DNA from: Planctomycetaceae bacterium
Lineage (GTDB): Bacteria > Planctomycetota > Planctomycetia > Planctomycetales > Planctomycetaceae
Direction of reading: 5' to 3'
Assembly: GCA_029259845.1 (NCBI GenBank)
Contig: JAJDEI010000236.1
Location: 1 to 46,638 of the forward strand
Length of the DNA stretch: 46,638 nucleotides
The notes under the pieces are model-generated. The model worked only from the letters and a program-made list of their open reading frames with translations. It was not told the DNA's origin and searched no databases. The position numbers were made by a program, and so were the translations under genes. Of this stretch, positions 1 through 8,621 are shown piece by piece (positions within the stretch are counted from its first letter, which is position 1; each line of letters starts with the position of its first letter).

Positions 1-46
1 TTCAAAGTTTCACTTTGGAGAGGACCGGCCGGGACAAGCTCAATGG

Positions 47-114
47 TAACCCGAAGCGTCAGCGAGGAAGCGAACGTGAGTGAGCGATTCGTCCCTCGCT
101 GACGCTTCGGGTTA
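47..114. repeat. Perfect 21-bp inverted repeat (hairpin)
   Basis: Positions 47-67 and 94-114 are perfect reverse complements (21 bp, starting taacccgaagcg) separated by 26 bases. It lies in the 516-base gene-free stretch at the window start. It has no T-run after the stem, so it looks like a dispersed palindromic element rather than a terminator. No second copy was seen in this window. Confidence 0.8.
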
Positions 115-235
115 CGAGGTTCCCCAGCTTCAATCTTTGAACGGCCCTGCACCGACTCCATGGATCACTTCAGCCGCCTGACGTCGCAGGGACGCGACTT
201 ACTCCCCAGCTTCCCCGGAAGAGCAAGAGGTCAGT

Positions 236-440
236 TCACCGCGGCGTCGCAGAGACTCAGAGGATGCACAGAGAGAGCGTGCGCACGGGGAGATCGGCTC
301 CGGTTCGCTGGAAAACCTGCTCGTTGGTGTATGATCGGTGTTCTGGACATGTCCCAGATATCGCACGTGCCATCAGCCAACAGGCAAGGAAGACCGATGA
401 CTCCTCCGCGGAACCTCTAGTCTCTGCGACTCCGCGGTGA
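236..440. repeat. ~205-bp element with 27-bp terminal inverted repeats
   Basis: The left arm 236-263 (tcaccgcgg...agagactcagagg) and right arm 414-440 are reverse complements with one mismatch and one inserted base. The ~150 bp between them encodes nothing recognisable. The pattern fits a small non-autonomous element or a long-armed hairpin. No clear target duplication was found. This and the 47-114 hairpin are all that was seen in the 516 bases before the first gene. Confidence 0.6.
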
Positions 441-516
441 CGAAACCATTTCAAAGGGCTGAAGGGTGGCCGATTGACAAGATTGCCGACGAAACATCCG
501 GATTAAGGACCGAACC

Positions 517-1272
517 ATGCGGACATTGACGACTTTCTGTCTCCCTGTTTTCCTCACCGTCCTCATTGCCAACACCACCGTTCAACGGTTGGCAGCCGAT
601 CAGCCGCATCAGCAGGCGGTCCGCCTGTCGGTTCAGGTTCCGGTGACTCTCGACTACCTGCTGTATCTTCCCCCCGGTTACGAACAACGAGGGTCGTGGC
701 CGCTGCTGCTGTTTCTGCACGGTGCGGGCGAGCGGGGTGACAACCTCGACATGCTCACGATTCACGGGCCGCCCAAACTGATCGCCCAGGGGCAGCCGTT
801 TCCGTTTGTCGTCGTTTCGCCGCAATGTCCCAAGGACCAGTGGTGGCAACCGACCGAACTGACCGCCTTGCTCGACGACGTCGAACGTCGCTACAAGATC
901 GACAAAGACCGCGTCTACGTTACCGGTCTCAGTATGGGCGGCTTCGGAACCTGGGAACTGGCAGCCTACACGCCGGGCCGTTTCGCGGCGATCGCCCCCA
1001 TCTGCGGCGGCGGGGAAACCTTCTGGACCAAGCAAATGACCAACCTGCCGATCTGGGTCTTTCACGGTGGGCAGGATACGGGCGTCCCCCTTCGCCGCTC
1101 GAAAGAGATGGTCGAGGCGCTCCGAAAAAAGGGGGGCCACGCCCGGCTCACCGTCCTTCCCCAGACCGGCCACTTCTCATGGATCTCGGCCTACAACAAT
1201 CCCGAATTGTACGGCTGGCTCCTTGAGCAGAAGCGTTCGCCGGTGTCCCCGGACGACAATGGCGGGCAATAG
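517..1272 (+). CDS. Secreted alpha/beta hydrolase (esterase, phospholipase/carboxylesterase type)
   Basis: A 251-residue protein with a hydrophobic N-terminal signal (about 1-27), so probably exported. The alpha/beta-hydrolase fold is shown by LFLHGAGERGDN (65-76, oxyanion region) and the nucleophile elbow GLSMGG with Ser139. Asp187 in FHGGQD and His219 in TGHF complete a plausible catalytic triad. It resembles the predicted-peptidase/polyhydroxybutyrate-depolymerase-like esterases that are common next to carbohydrate genes in planctomycetes. The substrate cannot be read from sequence; ester hydrolysis on a sugar or polymer is an inference from the family. It stands alone, with no operon partner in close spacing. 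Confidence 0.85.
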   Translation: MRTLTTFCLPVFLTVLIANTTVQRLAADQPHQQAVRLSVQVPVTLDYLLYLPPGYEQRGSWPLLLFLHGAGERGDNLDMLTIHGPPKLIAQGQPFPFVVVSPQCPKDQWWQPTELTALLDDVERRYKIDKDRVYVTGLSMGGFGTWELAAYTPGRFAAIAPICGGGETFWTKQMTNLPIWVFHGGQDTGVPLRRSKEMVEALRKKGGHARLTVLPQTGHFSWISAYNNPELYGWLLEQKRSPVSPDDNGGQ

Positions 1273-1355
1273 CGAATCACCGCGTCCGTCGTTCGTGACG
1301 CTGCCCCCCGGACCCATTTTTCCTCATCGAAGTGCCCCACAGGTTTGCGCGGTGG

Positions 1356-1427
1356 TTTGGGGCTTGGAGTTGGAGTTCCGTTTTGAGGCTGCAAAGACAA
1401 GCAATCGCTTGAGTTCCAACCCCAAAC
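1356..1427. repeat. Degenerate hairpin repeat (ttggagtt...ccaac family, copy 1)
   Basis: An imperfect inverted repeat (gtttgggg-c-ttgga against its complement at 1408-1427) encloses a core containing gaggctgcaaagacaagc. Related cores occur at 5995-6254 (interrupted by a second element) and at 35874-35925. It is the only structure seen in the 674-base gap 1273-1946; the rest of that gap shows no gene. Confidence 0.55.
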
Positions 1428-1946
1428 TCAAGACTTGGCGGCGACAACCTGTGGTCAGCCGTTGAATGGGGAAACGACCGTCGATTGGCGATCGTTCGCC
1501 GAACCGTGCCTCCGTGGCAAATTGCCGACAACCGTTCCGGCAGTTCGCCAAAGTCTGTCCGGTGCTAGGGATGGGGCGGCCGATTTGATGGAACCCATCG
1601 GCTTTCTGGCTTCAAACGGTCTGCGGGGACTGGAAATGCCGGTCGGCAAATCGTAACATGAAAATGCGAAGACCTGCCTGATGAATGTCGCCTCCCACTT
1701 TTGGGCCCCCCCTTCCCCGAGGCGACGACTTGCGATCCGCGCGTGGGATCGGAGGAACGAAGTTTTAAATGCTCATCTGCCACCTCGGCGAGACGCAGCT
1801 GACTTGCGGCGCATAACTGAGTTACGTTGCATGAGTGTCGTCTGGTGCACAACTGTTTCGGCGCACGGGAGGCGGCCAAGATCACACAGGCATCGGCGAT
1901 GACGCCGGTTCCGGCTTGAGAACTCCTTCAAGGTAACAAAACACCT

Positions 1947-3017
1947 ATGCTACTGCTCATCATCCGCGTCGCCTATCTGCTGATCTGCGCGGGTGCGATC
2001 GCGTCGTTCACCCTCAATGCGAATACGGGCGCGCCCGAAATTGTCAGCAATCACCCGGTCCCTGCCTTCATTATCTTGATCGCAGTTTCCCAATCGGTCG
2101 TGATCGTCGACCTGCTGGTGAGAAAGAAGCGCATCGAAGTCGTCTCGGCGATTTACTTTGGGCTGTTGGTTGGCGTGTTGCTCAGCTACCTGCTGACGCA
2201 GGCGCTCAATCCGCTGTTCGAGATGAACGAACTGTTCGGGTCACAAGGGCGCGGATACCGCACGGGGGCCATCATGCTCAGTTTGTTGATCCTTCCGTAC
2301 CTCTGCATTTCGTTTCTGCTCCAAACCAAAGATGACTTTCGTTTCGTGATCCCTTACGTCGAGTTTTCCCGCGAGCTCAAAGGCGGACGGCCGCTCGTCA
2401 TTGACAGCAGCGCCCTCATCGACGGACGGATTGCCGACGTCGTCGAGACGCGGATCCTCGACGCGGAAATGGTCGTTCCCAAGTTCATCATTCAGGAAGT
2501 CCAGGACATCGCCGACAGCCACGACAAGCTGCGGCGCAGCCGCGGCCGCCGCGGCTTGGACGTCCTCCGGGCACTGCAGCAGGACCCCAAAGTCGACATC
2601 CACGTCCACGAATCGGACTCCGCGCCGGCCAAAGGCCGCTCGGTCGACCAGCGGATCGTCGATCTCGCCAAGCAACTCAACGGCCGCGTGCTCACCAACG
2701 ACTTCAACCTCAACAAAGTCGCCAGCGTGCAGGGGGTCGAAGTCGTCAACCTGAACGACGTGTCCAACGCCCTCAAACCTCGGTATATCCCCGGTGAGCA
2801 CATCCGCATCAAGCTGATCAAGGAAGGGGAATCCCCCGGCCAGGGTGTCGGCTATCTCGACGACGGCACGATGGTCGTCTGCGAAAACGGCGGAAATGAG
2901 ATCAGCAAGCAGATCGATCTTGTGGTCACCAGCGTGCTGCAAAACAGTGCCGGACGGATGATCTTCGGCCGGATCAGCGAAGACCATGCCCCCACCGCGC
3001 GGCGGCAGCACTCCTGA
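1947..3017 (+). CDS. YacL-family PIN/TRAM membrane protein
   Basis: A 356-residue protein. Four predicted membrane segments (about 2-22, 39-57, 64-86 and 106-126) are followed by a PIN ribonuclease-like domain (about 150-272) and a TRAM RNA-binding domain (about 281-343). Candidate metal-binding acidic residues are Asp153 (VIDSSALIDGR), Glu184, Asp234 and Asp252 (TNDFNL). This order matches YacL-type proteins of Gram-positives and planctomycetes, thought to be membrane-anchored RNA-binding or nuclease proteins; the cellular substrate is unknown. It is convergent with the ComEA-like gene. The ATG at 1947 is used because the first membrane segment follows at once. Confidence 0.9.
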   Translation: MLLLIIRVAYLLICAGAIASFTLNANTGAPEIVSNHPVPAFIILIAVSQSVVIVDLLVRKKRIEVVSAIYFGLLVGVLLSYLLTQALNPLFEMNELFGSQGRGYRTGAIMLSLLILPYLCISFLLQTKDDFRFVIPYVEFSRELKGGRPLVIDSSALIDGRIADVVETRILDAEMVVPKFIIQEVQDIADSHDKLRRSRGRRGLDVLRALQQDPKVDIHVHESDSAPAKGRSVDQRIVDLAKQLNGRVLTNDFNLNKVASVQGVEVVNLNDVSNALKPRYIPGEHIRIKLIKEGESPGQGVGYLDDGTMVVCENGGNEISKQIDLVVTSVLQNSAGRMIFGRISEDHAPTARRQHS

Positions 3018-3076
3018 ACAGGAAACGAGATTCCAGGACCTGGGCCTCGGATGGGAACCCGCTGCTCCGCCACGTC

Positions 3077-3211
3077 GGCGGGTGGCCCGGCTGGTTCGCG
3101 AAGCGACAGGATGCCACACACTCGCCGCCCGCACGTTTCAAACGGATCGTCAGCGGAATGACAGTCCTCTTGCGCCTGCGGTACCCAGCCCTGCCGGCTG
3201 GGCCACCCGCC
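3077..3211. repeat. Inverted-repeat element between convergent genes, with internal hairpin
   Basis: Arms 3077-3088 and 3200-3211 (ggcgggtggccc and its complement) bracket about 110 bp. Inside the right end, a 7-bp stem with a 5-base loop (3184-3202, cccagcc/ggctggg) could act as a bidirectional transcription stop for the two convergent genes. There is no U-run, so termination is an inference. Confidence 0.5.
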
Positions 3212-3286
3212 CTGTGTGTCGAACATCGGCCAAGCAGGAGCTTCACTCTCCCGATGTAACGGTCGTTTCGTCTCACGATCCCCGCC

Positions 3287-3949
3287 TCAGTCGGCATCGT
3301 CAGAAGTCGCGGGAAGCCGCTGCTCCGGCACGTGCGCCTCCCGGACCAAAACGTCTCGGGCCGCCACCTCTCGCACGACAACGTCGGCCCGAATTCGCGC
3401 CAGTGTCTTCGGCCCGATTCCCGGCACGCGATCAAGTGCGCCGACGTCCGGGAAAGGCCCGTTCTGCTCGCGGTCGGCGACGATCCGCCGCGCCAGTGTT
3501 TCGCCGATCCCTTCGAGTTGCATCCACTCGACCCAATTCGCCCGATTGGCGTCGAGCACAAACCGATAGCGCTCGCCCGGAGACCGGTCGACCGCCACGG
3601 GTGCTGGCGACTGTTGCGTGATCCGGAACCAATGGACAGCCGTCAGAATCAGAGCGACCGCCGAAATGACTGTGAGAAATCGCCGATCGCCTCCATTCAA
3701 GCCCCAGCAGACCCGCTCGGTGCTTGCTGGCTCAATGCGATCACTCTCGGCACGCGGGGCCGTTTGTCGTTCAGGCCCCTGCGACTGAATGCGGTCGTTT
3801 GGTTGCTCTCGATCGCTCGGTGACTCCCGGCTTTTCAATGCCTCCCGATGAGCCGGTGAGGGAGGAACCATGCGTGCAGCGGATGCCGTTTGGCCGTCAG
3901 CCGGCTCGGATGCCGCCAAAAGTTTCGGGAATTCGGAGCCGGTCGCCAT
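3287..3949 (-). CDS. ComEA-like helix-hairpin-helix membrane protein
   Basis: A 220-residue protein. A long polar N-terminus (1-88) is followed by one membrane segment (about 91-110) and a C-terminal tandem helix-hairpin-helix domain (about 133-193) with LEGIGE and VPGIGPKTL hairpins, as in ComEA DNA receptors. The known ComEA role is binding incoming DNA during transformation. Unlike ComEA, here the polar extension sits before the membrane segment, and no com genes are nearby, so uptake is only an inference. The ATG at 3949 has gggag eight bases upstream. The product ends in an acidic tail (SDDAD). Confidence 0.8.
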   Translation of the reverse strand: MATGSEFPKLLAASEPADGQTASAARMVPPSPAHREALKSRESPSDREQPNDRIQSQGPERQTAPRAESDRIEPASTERVCWGLNGGDRRFLTVISAVALILTAVHWFRITQQSPAPVAVDRSPGERYRFVLDANRANWVEWMQLEGIGETLARRIVADREQNGPFPDVGALDRVPGIGPKTLARIRADVVVREVAARDVLVREAHVPEQRLPATSDDAD

Positions 3950-4048
3950 GCGTTCTCCCGATCCCGGTGCTGCCTGAGAGTCTCAGTGAAGCAGCCGTTC
4001 CAAACGATCCTCGCCCACCACGGGGGAGTCCTCTGCCTGCGTCAGGAT

Positions 4049-4181
4049 GGCTGGGGCGATGTTGTGGCAGCGGACGCGCGACCACAGGCCAAACACTGGG
4101 GCGGCGGCGCAGTTCGTTCACTGCCCACGGCCCCAGAGGTCAGAACGGTTGCCCGATTGTTGACTTGAGACCGCCCCAGCC
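4049..4181. repeat. ggctggggcg inverted-repeat element
   Basis: The 10-bp arms at 4049-4058 and 4172-4181 are perfect complements. Related cccag/ctggg-armed elements occur at 22364-22538, and weaker relatives near 34664-34718 and 37779-37876. It fills most of the 374-base gap 3950-4323, in which no gene was seen. Confidence 0.45.
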
Positions 4182-4323
4182 ACCCCCGCCATTGAGCGGA
4201 CGCACACGGCATGACCGATCAATCCTACCAACGCTGGCACTCTGCGTGCCAGCCATCTATAAGGCAAGAACCTCAAGCAAGCCGTTGGATTCAGGACGAC
4301 GCACCACTCGGACAGGCAATCAC

Positions 4324-5085
4324 ATGGTACTCGATCTGTTCAAACTGGATGGCCGGGTGGCCGTGGTCACCGGTGCCGGTCGCGGGCTCGGGCAGGCGAT
4401 GGCCCGCGCACTTGCGCAAGCCGGAGCGGACGTCGTCAGTGTGACGCGGACCGCCCGGTCGGAGGAAACGCGGCGGCTCGTCGAAGCCTGCGGACGCACC
4501 TTTCACGACGTCGCCTGTGACCTCGCCGATCCCAAACAGCGTTTGGGACTGCTGGATCGGATCGTTTCACAGACAGGGCGTCTCGACATCCTGGTGAATA
4601 ATGCCGGGATCTTTGGGAGGCATCCGCCGGAGGAGTACCCCCTCAAGGAATTCGACGAACTGCTTCAGGTCCATTTGCATGCGGCGTTCGATCTGTCGCA
4701 GCAGGCCGCCGTTCACATGCTGCCCCGAGGCCGCGGCAAGATCATCAACATCGGCTCGGTGCTGACGTTTGAAGGCGGGCTGAACATCCCCGCCTATGCA
4801 GCCGCCAAGCACGCGCTGGCGGGGTTGACCAAGTCGCTGGCCAACTCATGGAGCAGTCGCGGCATCAACGTCAATTGCGTCGCACCGGGGTATTTCGACA
4901 CGCAGATTGCCGGCTCGCTCAAAGATGACCCGGTTCGGGGGCCTCAAATTCTGGACCGGATTCCCGCCGGACGTTGGGGCGATCCGGATGAACTTGGTGG
5001 TCTGGCAGTCTTTCTCGCCTCCGATGCATCGAACTATGTGCACGGCAGCGTGATCGCGATCGATGGCGGATGGTTGGCCCGGTAG
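4324..5085 (+). CDS. SDR-family dehydrogenase, KduD-like (2-deoxy-D-gluconate 3-dehydrogenase type)
   Basis: A 253-residue short-chain dehydrogenase. The Rossmann motif is TGAGRGLG (16-23), NNAG is at 92-95, and the catalytic residues are Ser145 (INIGS), Tyr158 and Lys162 (YAAAK). The length of 253 and the opening MVLDLFKLDGRVAVVTG match KduD, which interconverts 2-keto-3-deoxygluconate-type sugar acids with NAD. That reaction is inferred from family resemblance; related SDRs have other substrates. The reading frame stays open far upstream, but similarity to the family begins at ATG 4324, so the longer frame is not used. No other pectin or uronate genes are adjacent. Confidence 0.88.
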   Translation: MVLDLFKLDGRVAVVTGAGRGLGQAMARALAQAGADVVSVTRTARSEETRRLVEACGRTFHDVACDLADPKQRLGLLDRIVSQTGRLDILVNNAGIFGRHPPEEYPLKEFDELLQVHLHAAFDLSQQAAVHMLPRGRGKIINIGSVLTFEGGLNIPAYAAAKHALAGLTKSLANSWSSRGINVNCVAPGYFDTQIAGSLKDDPVRGPQILDRIPAGRWGDPDELGGLAVFLASDASNYVHGSVIAIDGGWLAR

Positions 5086-5293
5086 GCCGCAAAAAGGGCA
5101 TTGCTCCCAACATGTTGTCGACTTCGATTGTGACGCCCGCTTTGTTGACGACGCCCGTTTTGTCGAGCGGGGCCTCCCACACTGTCGTGGAGCCGGTTTC
5201 GACCGAGAATGGCTCGGCCTGGAGCGGAGCAGCGGCGATCGTCCGAACCTCTGACGCAGCAATGGCAGTTCCGCCACGCGGGGCGAACGGCCC

Positions 5294-5968
5294 ATGAAAC
5301 TGTCGGTCATCATTCCAGCGCTCAACGAGGCCGGCCGCATCGCCGAAACAATCGCCCGCACCCGGGCGTTGGGAACGTGCGAGATCATCGTGGTTGACGG
5401 TGGCAGCGACGACGGCACGCTTGATGCCGCCGCCCACGCCGACCTGCGTTTTTCTTCACCTCGGGGACGTGCGCAGCAACAGAACGTCGGCGCTGCGGCG
5501 AGCCAGGCTGACGTGCTCCTGTTTCTGCACGCGGACTGCTGGCTCACGCCCGGAGGGTTCGATGCGATTCGGCAGGCACTCCGGGACGGTCGTTCCGTGG
5601 GGGGCTGTTTCCGCCAGCAGATCGACGCCCGCGGCCCCGGTTACCGCATGATCGAAGCGGGCAACGCCTCGCGTGTCCGCCTGTTGCAGTGGGCCTACGG
5701 CGATCAAGGCATCTTCGTCCGCCGCAGTGTGTTTGAAAGAGTCGGCGGGTTCCCGGAGATCGAATTGATGGAGGACCTGTACCTGATGAAACGGCTCAAA
5801 CGCGAGGGGGCGATTCGCCTGGTCAATCATCGGCTACATGTCAGCCCGAGGCGTTGGCAACATCGGGGGCTGCTGCGGCAAACGCTTCGCAACTGGTCGT
5901 TCCTCGCACTCTCACACTGCGGCGTTTCGCCAAGTCTTCTGGCCGCGCGCTATGAGGAAATCCGCTAG
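5294..5968 (+). CDS. Family 2 glycosyltransferase, TIGR04283-like
   Basis: A 224-residue GT2-fold protein. It starts MKLSVIIPALNEA, followed by the nucleotide-binding VDGGSDDGT and GRAQQQNVGA. LFLHADC stands at the DxD position, and YGDQGIFVRR and ELMEDLYLMKRLKR follow. This motif set is that of the transferase-2 subgroup often found beside radical-SAM/selenium-linked genes (TIGR04283). No such genes are near here. The donor and acceptor are unknown. The 208 bases before it hold no gene or clear signal. Confidence 0.88.
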   Translation: MKLSVIIPALNEAGRIAETIARTRALGTCEIIVVDGGSDDGTLDAAAHADLRFSSPRGRAQQQNVGAAASQADVLLFLHADCWLTPGGFDAIRQALRDGRSVGGCFRQQIDARGPGYRMIEAGNASRVRLLQWAYGDQGIFVRRSVFERVGGFPEIELMEDLYLMKRLKREGAIRLVNHRLHVSPRRWQHRGLLRQTLRNWSFLALSHCGVSPSLLAARYEEIR

Positions 5969-5994
5969 TGGCGTGCCAAGCTTGAGGCTTGTTC

Positions 5995-6254
5995 GTTGGA
6001 GTTCAGCCTTTAGGCAGCGCAAACAAACTAGGTCGTGTTGACATTCAATCCGTCGGTTTTTCCGCAGGAAATGGGGTCGCACCGGTTGTCCCCACCGGTG
6101 CCGCGCAGCGGCAGGAAGCCTGTGCTTGACCGGACGATTTCCCCAGAGGCTTCTTGTCGCGGGGCGACACGGGTTGCGACAACCCGTGCGACCCGAAATC
6201 CCCTGCAAAACGGACCGTTCGTATGTCAACACGACCTAAAGCTTGAACTCCAAC
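5995..6254. repeat. ttggagtt...ccaac repeat (copy 2), interrupted by a MITE-like element
   Basis: The 10-bp outer arms gttggagttc (5995-6004) and gaactccaac (6245-6254) are perfect complements. The left core (tttaggcagcgcaaacaaac) and right core (aagcttgaactccaac) match the two halves of the intact copy at 35874-35925. Between them lies the element 6031-6236, so this copy was split by insertion. It occupies the gap 5969-6282. Confidence 0.75.
6031..6236. mobile_element. MITE-like element, copy 1 (206 bp, TA target duplication)
   Basis: Terminal inverted repeats ggtcgtgttgacat (6031-6044) and atgtcaacacgacc (6223-6236) are perfect, and each side is flanked by TA (6029-6030 and 6237-6238). A TA duplication is typical of IS630/Tc1-mariner-type transposition. 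The interior is strongly structured (cgcaccggttg / cacgggttg...cgtgcg blocks) and has no transposase. A nearly identical copy is at 37475-37659, which suggests recent movement by a transposase supplied from elsewhere. Confidence 0.8.
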
Positions 6255-6282
6255 CTCTCGCCCCAAAATGTGGCTCGGTGAT

Positions 6283-7653
6283 TCAGGCGTGCGGTCCGTA
6301 GCCGGGGCGGCTCTTGCGGGTTGTCAGGGCGGAAGCCTGTTCGTCGCCGACGAAGTCTTCCTTCTGCGGGTCCCACGTCAGGTCGCGACCGAGCATCAGG
6401 GCGATGTTACACAGGTGACAGGACGTCATCGTGCGGTGATGCGTGGCCACATCGGAGATCGGCTGCTCGCGGGTTTCGAGGCATTCGAAGAAGTTGCCCA
6501 TGTGGCTGCCCGGCTGCTTGCCTTTGTACAGCTCGATGATCCGCTCGTTCAGTTCCGCGTTGTCGGCGGGGCTGAGGTCGTCCACCGGCTTGCCGGTCAG
6601 TTTGCCCCGGTTGACGAAGATGCGGCCTTCGTCACCTTCAAACAGGATGCCGTTTCCGAATTCGGTGCCGTCGTCACGCTTGTAGACATCATTCACGTTG
6701 ACGGTCGAACCGTTGTCGTATTTCAGGTCGATGCTGAAGTTGACAGCCGTGTTGAAGCCGTTGGGCAACGTCACTTCGCCGTCAAGGAAGGCGTTCCAAT
6801 CCAGGTCGTCGGGAACGAGAGGTGTGAAGTGGCCCTTGGCACTGACGTGCGTGGGTCCCGAATGATCGGCTCCGATGGCCCATTGGGCGATGTCGATGTG
6901 ATGGGCCCCCCAGTCGGTCATTTTCCCGCCGGAATGTTCGAAGAACCAGCGGAACATCTTGCGCCGCTCTTCGGAGTAGCCGACCGCCGGTGCCGGTCCG
7001 ACCCACATGTCCCAAGCGAGGTCCGCGGGCGCAGTGACCATCTCGAACGGTCCGCCTTCCGGAGCGTCACCAATCGCCACGTAGGCATTCACGTATTTCC
7101 CCAGCCGCCCGCTCTGCACGATGGCGATCGCTTTGAGGAACTTCGAGTCGTTCTCGCTGCGCTGTTGCGTCCCCACCTGGAACACGCGCCCGGTCTCCTC
7201 GACGACCTGCCGGATGCGGATGCCCTCCTCGATGGTCAAAGTGAGCGGCTTTTCGCAGTAGACGTCACATCCGGCTTGCAACGCAGTGATGGCGATCGGC
7301 ACATGCCAGTGGTCGGGGGTGCCGATCGTCACGACGTCCGGCTTCTCCTGCTCGAACATCACGCGGTAGTCGCGGTACATGTTGAGCTTGCCGCCCAGCG
7401 CCGCGTTGAATTCGGCGGTGTGCAAGTCGTCGACGTCGCACACAGCGATCGTATGCCCCAATTTGGCGGCTCGCCGGGCAATCGCTCCTCCCTGGCTGTA
7501 GCGGCCACGGCTTCCTCCGACACCGATCGAGGCGACCGTTGGCCGGCTGTTAACGTCTCCTGCACGGACCGATCCGCTCCAGAGCGAAGGCGTGGCGATG
7601 ATGGCACCGAAACCGGCTGACTGCTTGAGGAAGTCGCGTCGCGTGTTGGTCAT
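6283..7653 (-). CDS. Tat-exported Gfo/Idh/MocA-family oxidoreductase
   Basis: A 456-residue protein. It starts with a twin-arginine signal (TRRDFLK, Arg5-Arg6, then a hydrophobic stretch to about 31), so export of the folded, cofactor-loaded enzyme is expected. The NAD(P)-binding Rossmann motif is SIGVGGSRG (42-50), then TPDHWH (112-117) and the catalytic-loop motif CEKPLT with Lys135. The C-terminal alpha/beta domain carries GGKMTDWGAHHID. The substrate is probably a sugar or polyol derivative, by family only. Start ATG 7653 is chosen because it gives the Tat signal and has aggaacc upstream; longer in-frame starts lack both. Confidence 0.92.
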   Translation of the reverse strand: MTNTRRDFLKQSAGFGAIIATPSLWSGSVRAGDVNSRPTVASIGVGGSRGRYSQGGAIARRAAKLGHTIAVCDVDDLHTAEFNAALGGKLNMYRDYRVMFEQEKPDVVTIGTPDHWHVPIAITALQAGCDVYCEKPLTLTIEEGIRIRQVVEETGRVFQVGTQQRSENDSKFLKAIAIVQSGRLGKYVNAYVAIGDAPEGGPFEMVTAPADLAWDMWVGPAPAVGYSEERRKMFRWFFEHSGGKMTDWGAHHIDIAQWAIGADHSGPTHVSAKGHFTPLVPDDLDWNAFLDGEVTLPNGFNTAVNFSIDLKYDNGSTVNVNDVYKRDDGTEFGNGILFEGDEGRIFVNRGKLTGKPVDDLSPADNAELNERIIELYKGKQPGSHMGNFFECLETREQPISDVATHHRTMTSCHLCNIALMLGRDLTWDPQKEDFVGDEQASALTTRKSRPGYGPHA

Positions 7654-7824
7654 GAGAGGTTCCTGTATGGGTTTCTCCCGATCGTAAATGGGTGACGGAG
7701 ACTTCTCAAGTCTGCAGGACCTGTTGGTCCTTGAGTGCGCATGGCGACTCTCATGAAACAGCGGGCGCTGGTTGTCGTAGAACGCCCCCTCCGAGGGTGT
7801 GATTCTTTCCCAGCGCACGACCGA

Positions 7825-7917
7825 ACACCCGGTGTCTCCAATCAGCAAGGACGCGAATCGCCTCGTTTTCGCGGCTCAGGTCCTCAACGATTCTCGACAT
7901 CATGAGACACCGGGTGT
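7825..7917. repeat. acacccggtgtctc / gagacaccgggtgt element, copy A
   Basis: Perfect 14-bp inverted arms at 7825-7838 and 7904-7917 enclose a ~65-bp interior. Three more copies with the same arms and total length (93-98 bp) but different interiors lie at 18803-18900, 32588-32681 and 39959-40056. It is the only feature seen in the 357-base gap 7654-8010, upstream of the Tat oxidoreductase gene. Confidence 0.85.
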
Positions 7918-8010
7918 TTCCACCGAAAAACTCACACGCTCTCCGTGCCGCGACGTCGGCCCTGTTTGCCGGGACGTCCGGCTCGGCAACAGGGCACAAC
8001 GGGTCGGCGA

Positions 8011-8505
8011 TTACGACCGCGGCGTCGCCAGGCGTCGGACGAGTGCTTCGGTCTGCTGGCCGAGCCAGTGGACGCCGCAGTTAACGTGGGAGACGGCCGA
8101 ATGGACCCAGGGAGCCGTCCGTGCCGAAAACTGCTTGATTTGCGGCGAAGCCCGTTGCCATAGATCGCCGACACGCCGACCGCCGTTAACCGACGCACTC
8201 TGAAACACGTCGTGCATGCGGCGGGCAGCCGGTCTGAGTTTGCCATCGATCCAGTCACCGATGTCGATCAGGCCCTGCGACCAGCCCGGTTTGTGGGATG
8301 TCATCAGCTGGATCGTTTCGTCGACGGTGTACCCCCGGTGCAGCAGATCGTCTTTGAATCCCAACTCCATTTCTCGCTGTCGTATCTTGCGAATCTGTAC
8401 GGCGACGACCGACACCAGGACAGTCACTGCGAAAAGGACCATGCCGCTCATCAGACCGAGAAACACGAGTTGCTCTTCGTTCAAGCGGGCCAGTTGATCA
8501 AGCAT
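8011..8505 (-). CDS. Small membrane protein of unknown function
   Basis: A 164-residue protein not assigned to a family. It has a short polar N-terminus (MLDQLARLNEEQLVFLG), one strong membrane segment (about 15-37, ending in VAVQIRKIRQRE) and a cytoplasm-like basic/amphipathic remainder. The region after the anchor (GFKDDLLHRGYTVDETIQLM) resembles a short helical protein-interaction segment. Start ATG 8505 has aaggaacc upstream. The C-terminal half is Ala/Arg/Ser-rich and low in recognisable motifs. It is followed after about 115 bases of empty sequence by folC on the same strand (upstream side). Confidence 0.65.
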   Translation of the reverse strand: MLDQLARLNEEQLVFLGLMSGMVLFAVTVLVSVVAVQIRKIRQREMELGFKDDLLHRGYTVDETIQLMTSHKPGWSQGLIDIGDWIDGKLRPAARRMHDVFQSASVNGGRRVGDLWQRASPQIKQFSARTAPWVHSAVSHVNCGVHWLGQQTEALVRRLATPRS

Positions 8506-8621
8506 GCCTGGTTCCTTAGCCGGAAGGTGAGGAGCGAATTAGGGTGATCGGGGGTGATTCGTCGCTGCTGGTGGCCATCTTAGCGGAAAACTTGATGATC
8601 TTCAAAAAACAAGCTGATTGG

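Noticed and set aside
3724..4323. N-terminal 200-codon extension of the KduD-like frame
   Set aside because: Family similarity begins exactly at ATG 4324; the upstream part overlaps the ComEA-like gene and a repeat.
6268..7620. 450-codon open frame on the plus strand
   Set aside because: It is antisense to the Tat oxidoreductase, which has full family motifs; the long open antisense frame follows from high-GC codon bias.
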